From assembly GCA_028565635.1 (NCBI GenBank), contig JAOXYB010039584.1, forward strand, positions 1 through 13,230: a stretch of 13,230 nucleotides of DNA, read 5' to 3'. This document shows positions 1 to 8,073 of this stretch, piece after piece (positions within the stretch are counted from its first letter, which is position 1; each line of letters begins with the position of its first letter). This DNA is from Phoronis ovalis (taxonomy: Eukaryota; Phoronida; Phoronidae). The position numbers and the translations under genes were made by a program. Under the pieces are notes generated by a model. The model had not been told where the DNA came from, made no database searches, and saw only the letters and a list, made by a program, of their open reading frames with translations.

Positions 1-2
1 TT

Positions 3-221
3 GACCTGTACTTACCCTGTAAAAAATACGAAGATGATCTGACGAAAGCTGAAGCCGTTAGAGCAACACAAAGAAAACGTTACATACGCCTCCGCCACCT
101 GCGGTACGACTATATGCCCATTCACTATTACATAGTGATGGGCATAATAAACTCCAGGCAAATAAGTATTCGAGACATTCTCACGCAGCCCCCAAATAAT
201 GAAATCGAGGAACTAATTTAA
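3..221 (+). CDS. Unrecognised partial open frame, C-terminal end of a possible gene or element
   Basis: An uninterrupted frame of 72 codons runs in from the left edge and stops at TAA (219-221). The peptide begins DLYLPCKKYEDD. A basic, aromatic-rich middle follows (RKRYIRLRHLRYDY), then a hydrophobic stretch (IHYYIVMGII), and it ends NNEIEELI. I do not recognise the family. It is more GC-rich than the DNA to its right. It lies antisense to COPB1, in what would be COPB1 intron 11 if that gene continues leftwards. It could be the last exon of a nested or neighbouring gene, the tail of a transposable-element protein, or chance: 72 sense codons in a row is uncommon but not decisive. No AATAAA was seen in the ~230 bases downstream. 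The start lies outside the window. Confidence 0.35.
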   Translation, partial: DLYLPCKKYEDDLTKAEAVRATQRKRYIRLRHLRYDYMPIHYYIVMGIINSRQISIRDILTQPPNNEIEELI

Positions 222-468
222 AAGGTCCCCATAGTAATAGAATTATAACAGGATTCTATTGTTAAGATAAGTCTAAGTTAACTGTGTTCTCCACAAAAAA
301 CTTATACTTGTTCAGGGCATCAATGAACTTTAGTACATATGCTTTGTAATATTTATCAACATTTTATCTAGCCATGTTTGGGATTTACATAAATAATATC
401 ATTGGCTCTGGAACATGTATACACTATTTTATGGGAACATTGGTTAATTTATCAGTTGAAGCTATCAC
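222..468. other. Non-coding stretch, probable COPB1 intron 11 (partial)
   Basis: This AT-rich stretch lies between the stop of the left-edge open frame and the last COPB1 exon. Neither strand shows beta-COP coding sequence. On the minus strand, reading on from exon 11 without splicing meets an in-frame TGA at 452-454. No AATAAA or ATTAAA was seen on the minus strand in 222-451, so polyadenylation of COPB1 here is not supported. The simplest reading is the beginning of an intron. Confidence 0.5.
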
Positions 469-623
469 CTTCTTCTTTATTGTCTGATCCAGCAGCTTTT
501 TTCATCTCGTCGTCAACGATAGGAATTTCACCGAGGGATTGTCGTATTTCTGTCATTAGACTTTGAATATCTTCTTTAGATGTGCAGTACTCTCCAAGAA
601 TCCAAAGTGCTGCTCGATGAATC
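469..623 (-). CDS. COPB1: COPB1 exon 11 (residues 454-505), last beta-COP exon in window
   Basis: The acceptor is TTGTCCTTAAG|GATTCA. Encodes [20 protein letters not shown], then [17 protein letters not shown] and an acidic linker ending [11 protein letters not shown]. The best donor is GAAG|GTGATAG (phase 1), which is non-ideal. Without splicing there the frame stops after GDSFN at 452-454. The vertebrate protein continues with another ~450 residues. The exact 3' boundary is therefore less certain than the others. Confidence 0.85.
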
Positions 624-3600
624 CTTAAGGACAATAACGAGGTTTACAAAGATTTTATTTCAGTATTGATATTTGCGCATATCCAAGGAAAATGAAGCAC
701 TGTATTTTCAAGTTTCATTTAAGATGAGTTTGTGTTCCCGTTTTCCTAAATAAACTGTAGGTTTTTAGCTGAAGTCCAAAAAGTGAGTTTAGAATATATA
801 ATACTCCATTTCCAAATTTTGTTTATGTAACTGTACAAATAAGAAGTTTTGCCAAAGAATAATGCGACACCATGTATAAAGGTCATCATTTCTTGTTTTG
901 GTCAACGATCTCACATATCATTGAAACCTTGACAGTATCGTCAGCAAAATTGTTCAACTTATGACAAATATATGATCCAGTTATAACACGAATGATAACG
1001 GACAAGTTGTGATTAAAGCATATGTATACTTACTTCATAGTCCTGATAGACGGGAAAACTTCAAGCAATTTTTCAATTACTACTGGCCGTAGCTGTTCAA
1101 AGCGGTTAATAGCCTCTCGTACAAACACTAGGACGTCTGCTGCTGCTAACTCATTCGAATCGCTCAGAAATTCCATAAGCTGTAATCATAAACATTTTGA
1201 TGACCAACAGCATTCATAACCACATTTGGTGAGTTGGTGTTTTTTTCAAGTAATGCCCATGTGCACAAAATTCTACATGCTTCAAAATAATCCAACAAAC
1301 CATTTGCATGCACTTGATGGCACCGTCATTAATGAGCTTAAATATTCCCCAAACATATGTTTTATGACTGTTTTTTATTTATGCAGATTTCCATTTCTTA
1401 AAACATTTACGAAATAATCATCAGCTAGAAGATAACAAGATAGCAGTGCTATGAATAAACACTTGGGACTGATAAAAATCCTTTTTCCAAACAGTAGAAA
1501 AATTAATGAAACACTAACCACTGGAATAATGTTTCCGGCAACATCAGGAAACCTGACACTACATTGATGTAATGTTCTGACCAACTGTTGACGATATTTT
1601 GACGTGTCTTCTTGTTCAACAGATTCATTTGTCTTTACAACTTCTTTTCTCAGCACTAGCACCATCTATCAGAAAATAAATCAGAGTTTATACAAAATAT
1701 TTTTCGATCCGCGTATTAGGCACAATCATGTACTTGAAATGCAACTACTGACATTCCATAAAAGGTAACTGCATATTACACAGTCATGTAGAAATGAGCA
1801 ACATCTTTTACTACGTAAATGTATAGTACACTGCGATATAGCATTGTAACATATTCCAGGCAAAAAAGCAAGGAAAGAACAGAGTAATATAACAAATATG
1901 GAAAAGCTGATGGATAGACAGATTAGCAGGGTTCTCTTTAATTGAATGTATAACTTTAATTAATTGAATATTAATTAAATTAAATATGACATCTTCTACA
2001 TCAGTACTAGCTGGCTGCTTCATTACGATTTCATAACACAGAGACATTAGCAGACCCGATGCTAACTACCATAGGATGACGACTGCTTATTTGAGTTAGT
2101 TGGCATAGTAATTGTTCAGTTTTAATTTAACATGCCAACAACTAAGTAAAATGTTATGGTCAATTGAAGTATACAATATCTCTTATACCCGAGATACCCA
2201 CCTCTTCAATGTTCCTTGATGACACCAATTCAAGAGCATAATTCAGTGTCTTTTTCCTTACTTCTAGATCAGGTGCTGACAACACCCTAAGAATGTCCAT
2301 AACAAGTTCCTAAAAAAAATATTAATGAAACAAGGCATCATACCAAGCCATAAGTTCAACATGGCACAAAGTATATACACTGGTTTAGGCAGCGGGAAGC
2401 TGGATGTCTGTAAAGAGCCGAACAAGGCTACTAAGAAGCGTGTAATAGTCAATCAGATATCTTTTGATTTGTTTAGCTGAGAATGACTTAACAAATTCCC
2501 TTTTCATATTGTCTACATTTACTTTGTTGCTAGGCACAAACATGTACAGATATGCCAGGTGCATCTTAGAATATGTGGTACATAGAATGTTTCTCAGGGT
2601 GATGATGTTTAGGTGCACACAAAACCTTCTTTTGTATTCTGCTGTGCACCACACAAGACTATATATAGCTGGCAGATGTGGCCAGTAAACAACAACAGTT
2701 AATACCTGAAGGACTTTCTCATGGGCAGGAACTTCTTTCAGGGCAATCAGCCTGTCCAGTACGATTAGCTTCACATTGTTATCACTCTCCTTCACAATCA
2801 GTTCAATATAGCAAGTGGCAGCAGCCTAAAATTTATCATTACCACAATATATTGTCAGAATTTTTCCTTTTTATAATTTCACAAAGATTCCCTTCGAAAA
2901 TGGACTGTTGGTACAAAAGTTAAACCTTTCTAAGCAAATTCATCCATCTATATTGATACAAGTTTGATTTAATATCCTCACAACACCTTCTCTAATGATG
3001 ACTTGGATAAAGTTACTTAATGATAGTGTCTCTTTAATATTCAAGTATCCCTGTTTAACGTAGTGCGTGGGAACAATGGACATCTTGATTCCAGGCTGTT
3101 ACTATATTACAACATCATACAAGAACTGTACAAACTCACAAAATACAAAACAATGTGTTTTTGTAAGGACACATTGAACATAAATGTAAAAATACAATAA
3201 ACAGCCACTATTAGGGATGACGGATTCAATTGTATGGTTTACGTACACAATAGCACGAGGCTTTGTTGACATTACCTACGAATATAGTACCGGCATATTT
3301 AACATATTTTTTTCTTTTTTTGGGGGGGGCGTGGCATTTTAATTTTGGGTGTTTTGTAATGTCAACATGTTGTACTTACTGTCTAAAGCAATAAAATTTG
3401 TGAAATCATTACAATTTTGTAAAAATCCTAATTTAAATTCGGGCCTAATTGCCACAGGAATAGTGCGATTCATGGATCAATTTTGTTTTAACGCGATTTT
3501 CTCAAAATTAGTATGGTCAAGACTGCGCGAAAAATTAACTGGTGGTGCATGAAAGAGTGTCCGCTCACATTATGAAGAGATAATAGTTCCAGGAATGTTG

Positions 3601-6600
3601 CTCTATTTGGTATGTGCATGAATGTTACGTTTTTCTATTGAGTTGGATGGAGTAGTTAAGACTGTATTGACACTATACTATACACTACTAAACAACAACA
3701 ATCTGTTCCCTTTTTGTTGATTGGTTATTTGTAACTATGGAAACATCGTTTCATGAATATATTAAAATTTATACCTTGACAGCTGTAGGTGCGCTGGATA
3801 GAGTGACTAGAGTTCCAGCAGCCTCATATCTCACTGCAGGACTGGAGGAGTTTAACAAATTATAAATGCACCGAATGAAACGTGCCCGTTCAGATGGGTT
3901 AGCATGGCAAACTTTGTAGATTAATTCAACGATAACCAGCTGTAGGATGTCACCAAATGTTTGAACCTGATCAATACAACTGCTCAGGTAGTTCAGGGCA
4001 CGATCCTACAAGAGACACAAGTATTCACATTAAGAAACATTTTAAGATACAATCAGTGTGAAAATGGTGCCATAAATACCTATACTACAAGCCAAAGGAG
4101 TTAATTTTTCTCACCGATATAAAGTCTAGGCACGCACCACTATCGGTGTGTAATCGTGTCCAGAAAACTAATTATCATTTACAGCAATTTTTACTGTCAA
4201 CATCGTATATTCCAAGCTCTCTGCATAGTTCTACATTAAACGCCTTCTCAGCGGTGGTTCCAAGCGTTTAACCCAGACACTAATTCTGAGGCATAATCCT
4301 CGAATACACCATCACACATTGGGTGTCGTCTGCAAATTGTGATGCATACGTATTTTTACTAACATCTATTACCACTGTTTATGTGGCCTCCTGTAATCTA
4401 TGAGGACCATACCCGCGAGGGCCACTTCTATTGCTATTACAATAGCGGACTAAATACAAGAATAACAGTGTAATAAATTGAAACACAACCCCAGTCACTA
4501 ACAGAACTAAATATATTGTCAATGATGAAAATACAATCATAAGTGTCAACGCATCCTTGTTAAGGTAAGGCTTACCTGATCCACTTGAATCAACATCATG
4601 AATGCATTTCGTTTACATGACGCATCTTGCTCACCTTCGAGGAAGTCAGCGATAAGCTCCGGAGCATCGGGGATAAGCACGTCATGATTCCTGAAAAAAA
4701 AAAAATGAATGGAATTCCATACTTTGAGTGGTCATGTTGACATTGCCCATCTTGGCTTGTGTCAGAAATTTCATAAATGTCAAATAACAAAAGACGGAGT
4801 TACACCAAGTTTTATAAAGTTGCGCAGTAGTTTAGTATTATTTTACAAACTATAAAATGATAAGAGTTACTTCAGTGAGTAAATTCTTGATGCTAACAAC
4901 AAGAGTTTAGAGGATGTCTTCGTTTTACACTTGAAACTTTAATTGTCAGTTTAACAGTTAAGCAGCATTTTCTCTGAACAGACTAGCTGTGCTTAAGGGC
5001 ACCACTGGTGAATTTCAACAATGTAGGCTTCTTTGGTTGTATAATCACGATAGCTACATACAATAGACTACTTGCGGTCACTTTATGGAGCATGCAGCAT
5101 TTCGTAGATGAATCGTTTGAATATGCATAGAACTGCTTCATTGTTTATTCACATATGCAAGATGAATTTGTGTTCAGTGCGTCCACCTAGTGCACACAAA
5201 TGGTCTATCAACTATCGAACAAGCTCATAAGAGAGATTGCGTACTTGTAAATTGTGTAGATAGCTAAGACAGCATTGCGTCGAACATATGAATGTCTGTG
5301 TTCCAGACAAGCTCTGATGGCTGGCATTAACGGCTCCAACAGCTCCGGTTCTTTCAGCTTACACAAGAAACGTAAAGTTGAACCACGAATGAACTCATTT
5401 GGATGTTGCAAGTCCTAGAAAATATTTTAACACATAACATATTATGTATGGCAAGTAACCACAGAACAAACATAACAATCATACGAATATTAACACAAAG
5501 TGTTGGTTATCTTAAACCAAAATGAAAATAACCCGCCTGTATGTATACAAGTATTCATTTGTTCTAGCGTTTGTTGTTACAATTTCCCCACACTTCTCTG
5601 AGAGCAGCAATAGACTATTTGCATGCACTTGAGGGCACTACAGTCAGACCTTTCAATACCAGCATCCTTCAGTTATATACAAAACTTGTTTCTTTTAAAT
5701 CTGACTTTAGAAAAGCTATAACCGGCAAAGATTTCACAAAATTTTGAAAAAATTAATAAATAGTTGTTATTTATTGATATGCTCACAAAAAGGATCTTAG
5801 ATCAATGAACATAAAATTTTTTTTGCTTTTGGGTCAGCATGCGAAGGATGAGTTTTATGAATGAATCGCGTGTGCGCAAGGAAAACTACGTCATTGCTCA
5901 TTCACAGAATGCGACGTGCTGGGATCGTTTGTGTCTGAGACTGGTGGCACCATCAAATGCATGCAAATAGTCTATTAAAAATCTTTACACCTTTTACTAG
6001 GGCATTACAGTGCAAGAAAGTTATAATAATTTCTACAGAATACTACCAAAATGTTTATTTTCCGCTTCGTCTTTTTGTCTGTGACTTAAGATCGGTGGCT
6101 GTACCAAGTTCAAATAGTATGAGAAAGTACACTTCCGCGAATATTCGTGGACAAATTTCACAAACCTTTCTGTAGGCATCACACACGAGAATCATTTCAT
6201 GCATAAGTTTGCCATCCGGACCATATTTTGGTACAACTTCCCAGAATATGAGTAGCAGTTTCTTCAGTGTGTGGTCTTGAGAGGGCATAACAAAACGTAT
6301 CACCATCATGAGCATTGTCGGAGATACTTTCTCTCCATTCAGAATCATCTGTATTAACTTCTTCAGGGCCTCCCTTTTAACTCTGGTTTCTCCCTTTTCT
6401 GCAAAGATAACTTTCTAGTGTAAACTGAATAGTTTGTCGATATCCGTGTCACGTGATGTTGCATTATAGAAGTGTTTATTTCAGATAGAAATATAATCGG
6501 TTTAAAGAATATTTCAGTGGAGGGATTGCATGTTACTGGCATAGGTTAAACTTTTTCCAAATGATACATATTTGTTGGAAGTTTTGAGATGCTAACTTTT

Positions 6601-6870
6601 ATTACCATAGTGAAAAACTGCTATTTGTCCTAGTTTTAAACTGATTTATTGCAAAGGGCAAACAAAAGTAAGAATAAGGTGATAGCCAGATATTTCACAC
6701 TCAAATGTTCCTCTTAAAACGCAAATACAAACTTCAAATTGACCATTAAAATATATAACCAGAGTAGTGCTGCTGTTACCTAAATCAGTCTTGAGCTGAA
6801 TTTCATTTGGGATTTCACTGTCTGTGGGCACATTGATCAATGTGTAACAAGGCTGCTCAGCAAGTGACAT
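469..6870 (-). CDS. COPB1: Coatomer subunit beta (beta-COP), N-terminal half in ten coding exons, partial
   Basis: Beta-COP is a subunit of the COPI coat, acting on Golgi membranes in retrograde Golgi-to-ER and intra-Golgi transport. Coding segments, complement of: 6780-6870, 6166-6398, 5245-5414, 4576-4690, 3775-4005, 2706-2825, 2202-2309, 1519-1665, 1034-1179, 469-623. They total 1516 nt (505 codons plus one base), and every junction keeps the frame with GT...AG ends. The product starts [15 protein letters not shown] and aligns, from memory, almost without gaps to vertebrate beta-COP (953 residues) up to about residue 505. This covers most of the Adaptin_N / HEAT-repeat trunk. Hallmark strings include [40 protein letters not shown] and LWILGEYC. 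The rest of the trunk, the coatomer beta C-terminal domain and the appendage are absent and must lie left of the window if the gene is intact. I see no frameshift or premature stop in the exons. Confidence 0.95.
1034..1179 (-). CDS. COPB1: COPB1 exon 10 (residues 406-453)
   Basis: The acceptor is GATTACAG|CTTATGG and the donor ATGAA|GTAAGT, strong, phase 2, splitting Lys454. Encodes [20 protein letters not shown], then [20 protein letters not shown] and VFPSIRTM, matching beta-COP ~406-453. Missed by simple open-frame scans because it lacks a convenient start codon. Confidence 0.94.
1298..1324. repeat. Solo end of the MITE-like family in COPB1 intron 9
   Basis: CATTTGCATGCACTTGATGG, followed by CACC, matches the terminal repeat of the 5613-5972 element over about 20 bases, with the outermost bases diverged. 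I saw no matching right end in the rest of the intron (to 1518), so this is a truncated copy. Confidence 0.55.
1519..1665 (-). CDS. COPB1: COPB1 exon 9 (residues 357-405)
   Basis: The acceptor is TTCTGATAG|ATGGTG and the donor CCAGTG|GTTAGT, phase 0. Encodes [14 protein letters not shown] and [19 protein letters not shown]. The initial Met aligns with Leu in vertebrates and is not a start codon. Sequence after ...NIIPV is intron. Confidence 0.94.
2202..2309 (-). CDS. COPB1: COPB1 exon 8 (residues 321-356)
   Basis: The acceptor is a T run plus AG|GAACTT and the donor GAAGAG|GTGGGT, phase 0. Encodes 36 residues beginning [20 protein letters not shown] and ending LVSSRNIEE, matching beta-COP ~321-356. 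No start codon lies in this frame, so it only makes sense as an internal exon. Confidence 0.93.
2706..2825 (-). CDS. COPB1: COPB1 exon 7 (residues 281-320)
   Basis: The acceptor is AATTTTAG|GCTGC and the donor CTTCAG|GTATTA, phase 0. Encodes [20 protein letters not shown], then [19 protein letters not shown]. Residues read beyond the donor (VLTVVVYW...) are intron and not part of the protein. Confidence 0.95.
2826..3774 (-). other. COPB1 intron 6, longest COPB1 intron
   Basis: A 949-bp intron without conserved coding sequence on either strand. It contains a low-complexity patch: a T-rich run followed by eight G at 3322-3329. A 67-codon open frame on + (3349-3552) resembles nothing I know and sits in AT-rich intron DNA. 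No clear terminal repeats were seen. Confidence 0.6.
3775..4005 (-). CDS. COPB1: COPB1 exon 6 (residues 204-280)
   Basis: The acceptor is CTCTTGTAG|GATCG and the donor GTCAAG|GTATAA, phase 0 at both ends. Encodes 77 residues beginning [19 protein letters not shown], including [20 protein letters not shown] and [18 protein letters not shown]. These are HEAT-repeat helices of the trunk, nearly identical to vertebrate beta-COP. Confidence 0.95.
4006..4575 (-). other. COPB1 intron 5 with several small hairpin-forming stretches
   Basis: No coding sequence was seen. Between about 4285 and 4445 there are short inverted repeats: ACACC...GGGTGT near 4307, an imperfect GTGGCC...GGGCCAC near 4382-4424, and CTATTG...CAATAG near 4428. 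They may be remnants of a small mobile element, but I cannot define its ends. Confidence 0.35.
4576..4690 (-). CDS. COPB1: COPB1 exon 5 (residues 165-203)
   Basis: The acceptor is preceded by a run of 13 T on the minus strand (an A run on +). The exon encodes [20 protein letters not shown], then [17 protein letters not shown], matching beta-COP ~165-203. The donor is ATCAG|GTAAG, strong, phase 0. Segment HDVL differs from the vertebrate FEHL, as expected for a distant animal. Confidence 0.95.
4981..5008. repeat. Probable solo end of the MITE-like family
   Basis: GACTAGCTGTGCTTAAGGGC, followed by ACCACTGG, resembles the left terminal repeat at 5613 and the subterminal AGGGCACTACAG at 5632, with a few bases deleted. 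No TA precedes it and no partner end was identified, so it is likely a fragment in COPB1 intron 4, just upstream of the 5066 copy. Confidence 0.35.
5066..5205. mobile_element. Short diverged copy of the same MITE-like family, 140 bp, in COPB1 intron 4
   Basis: The left end GACTACTTGCGGTCACTTTA and the right end (reverse complement GACCATTTGTGTGCACTAGG) are diverged forms of the ends at 5613 and 5972. TA flanks both sides (5064-5065 and 5206-5207). The interior is much shorter, so this is either an internally deleted copy or a separate subfamily. Confidence 0.55.
5245..5414 (-). CDS. COPB1: COPB1 exon 4 (residues 109-164)
   Basis: Starts after TTTTCTAG with GAC TTG CAA (Asp-Leu-Gln). Includes [17 protein letters not shown] and the highly conserved string [19 protein letters not shown]. 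The donor is TACAA|GTACGC, phase 2, completing Lys165 with the first base of the next exon. Identity to vertebrate beta-COP is nearly complete here. Confidence 0.95.
5613..5972. mobile_element. MITE-like inverted-repeat element, 360 bp, in COPB1 intron 3
   Basis: The left end reads GACTATTTGCATGCACTTGA. The right end, read as the reverse complement, is GACTATTTGCATGCATTTGA, and the similarity continues into GGgGC-type sequence. Terminal inverted repeats are thus ~25-30 bp with one mismatch in the first 20. TA lies directly outside both ends (5611-5612 and 5973-5974), consistent with a TA target duplication as in Tc1/mariner-type MITEs. The interior is AT-rich with no open frame of note, so the element is non-autonomous. 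Confidence 0.75.
6166..6398 (-). CDS. COPB1: COPB1 exon 3 (residues 31-108)
   Basis: The acceptor is TTTGCAG|AAAAGG. The split codon G|AA gives Glu31, which agrees with vertebrate LEKG. The exon encodes [14 protein letters not shown], then a helical HEAT-type segment with [23 protein letters not shown] and LVCDAYRK. It ends in phase 0 at AAAG|GTTTGT, a weaker donor than usual. Matches beta-COP residues ~31-108. Confidence 0.93.
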
Positions 6871-6875
6871 CTTAC
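6780..6875 (-). CDS. COPB1: COPB1 exon 2, first coding exon (residues 1-30)
   Basis: The acceptor is a CT-rich tract plus CAG, and the exon starts GTAAG then ATG. The start codon is at 6868-6870, with A at -3, a good translation context. The peptide runs [15 protein letters not shown] through LKTDL and matches the vertebrate beta-COP N terminus. The donor is TTTAG|GTAACA, phase 1. A reading that continues upstream through the acceptor (beginning MYTLPPF) is intron and is not used. CDS part: 6780-6870. Confidence 0.92.
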
Positions 6876-7413
6876 CTGAAAAAGGTGGGAGGGTGTACAT
6901 TAATGTAATTATTAAATTTTGTGATATACAAATGATTGCTTGAAATACATTTCAGTCTTCTATCAGTTAATTAGCAAACCCTGCCTGGAAGTGGAATCAC
7001 GCGTAACTATTAGTATTACTTATTTAGACTTTAGTTATTATTAATATTTAGTATTTGTCGATTTATAAAATTTTATGTACTTTAATACAGAATAGCGCCC
7101 ACTACACCACGAGTCAGTGTTACAGTGCAGTCCAAACAATAGCATAAAAGTCACTATCGACAAATGCAGTGCGATGACAGTTCGCGTATTGATAAGTACT
7201 GATTTGTTATCGTTTTTATGCGACGTTTTGATTGAATTCAACACCGTCTGACACCGACTCCCTGTGCTGTGCACCAGACAGTTAACGAATCAATCTACGG
7301 GACGGCATGATATTCATCGCTACACAAACATAAAAGCATGATCAAAATTTACTTATGCTACTATTTAAAATACAAGAAATAACAAAGAACAGTAGAACTA
7401 CTATAAAACTCAC

Positions 7414-7480
7414 CAATTTCTACCCCCACTGAGCCGGCAAGTTCCAAGATGGCAGATACGTGGCCAACTCTCGAGGTTTC
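7414..7480 (-). other. COPB1: COPB1 non-coding first exon (5' UTR), 5' end approximate
   Basis: On the minus strand a consensus donor, GAAATTG|GTGAGT, ends an exon at 7414. It would join an acceptor (pyrimidine tract, then CAG, with the exon starting at 6875) five bases before the start codon. This gives a 538-bp 5' UTR intron. The exon is locally GC-richer than its surroundings, has no ATG between about 7480 and 7414, and contains a YY1-like element. The transcription start is not visible in the sequence; 7480 is a guess. A non-coding first exon fits a housekeeping coatomer gene. Confidence 0.55.
7445..7453 (+). promoter_or_regulatory. YY1-like element in the COPB1 first exon / divergent promoter
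   Basis: CAAGATGGC is the core of the YY1 motif commonly found just downstream of transcription starts of animal housekeeping genes. Here the ATGGC orientation is on +, antisense to COPB1 and sense to NUDT18. The identification rests on the motif and its position only. Confidence 0.45.
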
Positions 7481-7985
7481 ACATGAGATTTGTGGAGAAG
7501 TCAGTAATGTTGATCAAAGAAGGTTTTAGTACCTGCAATTTCTTTCTCTTTTTCAATAAAATAATGATTTAGATTTAATAAATATAAGTTTAAATGATTA
7601 CTAGAAAGTCATTTATCTTATTTTATCCAGTTTCAAAGAAGTAAAGCTATCAAGGTTGATCACACGGAAAAAGAATCGCTCCCTGCTATTTCCCGTTCGT
7701 CTGCAAGCAAAAGGGCAAAGTTTACTTCCTGTTTCCAACGGTGGCATCAAGTTAGGTTCAGCACATTGATTTGCAGTTTAGCGCGATGGAGTGATCAGAG
7801 CTAAGCTGTCCTGTTTAGTAGTTACATTCCTTTGACGATATTGTAACCTACTATCGTGTTCACACAAGTCACTCAAGAATCAATCAGGGATTACGTACAG
7901 CTCCTCAAGATCAGTTCGCCTAAGCTCATCATCTCTCTCGGTTGTCGTACTTGTACTTGCACTTTGTAGACATCTCAACTTTGAC
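7481..7985. promoter_or_regulatory. Divergent promoter region between COPB1 and NUDT18
   Basis: About 500 bp separate the inferred COPB1 first exon (-) from the NUDT18 start codon (+), so the genes are head to head. No TATA box is obvious at a convincing position. ETS-like ACTTCCTG (7724-7731) and TTTCCCG (7690-7696) lie in the middle. In the NUDT18 frame a TGA at 7833-7835 is followed by no ATG until 7986. A mini upstream reading frame, ATG GAG TGA, begins at 7785. Transcription starts are not visible from sequence. Confidence 0.5.
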
Positions 7986-8073
7986 ATGCAGTCCTTGGAT
8001 GACCAGATACGTTGTCTGCTCGATGGTCATCCTGTTACAGAGACATATGTTGACATTATTGGAAAAGACAAAG
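7986..8073 (+). CDS. NUDT18: NUDT18 exon 1 coding part (residues 1-29)
   Basis: ATG at 7986 has G at -3 and is the first in-frame ATG after the upstream stop at 7833. The peptide is [20 protein letters not shown], then YVDIIGKDK. The donor GACAAAG|GTAATC leaves phase 1, which exactly fits the next exon and completes Asp30. The N terminus is weakly conserved in this family. LLDGHPV recalls the vertebrate VLAGQGSSV, so the assignment rests mainly on position, splice fit and start context. Confidence 0.7.

Noticed and set aside
2385-2795. 136-codon minus-strand open frame as a complete gene
   Set aside because: Only its first ~34 codons are beta-COP (exon 7). The rest is read-through into the intron after a clear GT donor, and the next true exon (2202-2309) is in a different place.
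3311-3331. T-rich run followed by eight G as a functional quadruplex or terminator
   Set aside because: A single G8 run cannot form a normal intramolecular quadruplex, and it sits mid-intron. It is plain low-complexity sequence.
3349-3552. 67-codon + strand open frame in COPB1 intron 6
   Set aside because: AT-rich, composition like the surrounding intron, no similarity recognised, no splice or promoter support.
7041-7274. 77-codon minus-strand open frame inside the COPB1 5' UTR intron
   Set aside because: It lies between a well-supported first-exon donor and the exon 2 acceptor. The peptide shows no known family, and it is most likely chance.
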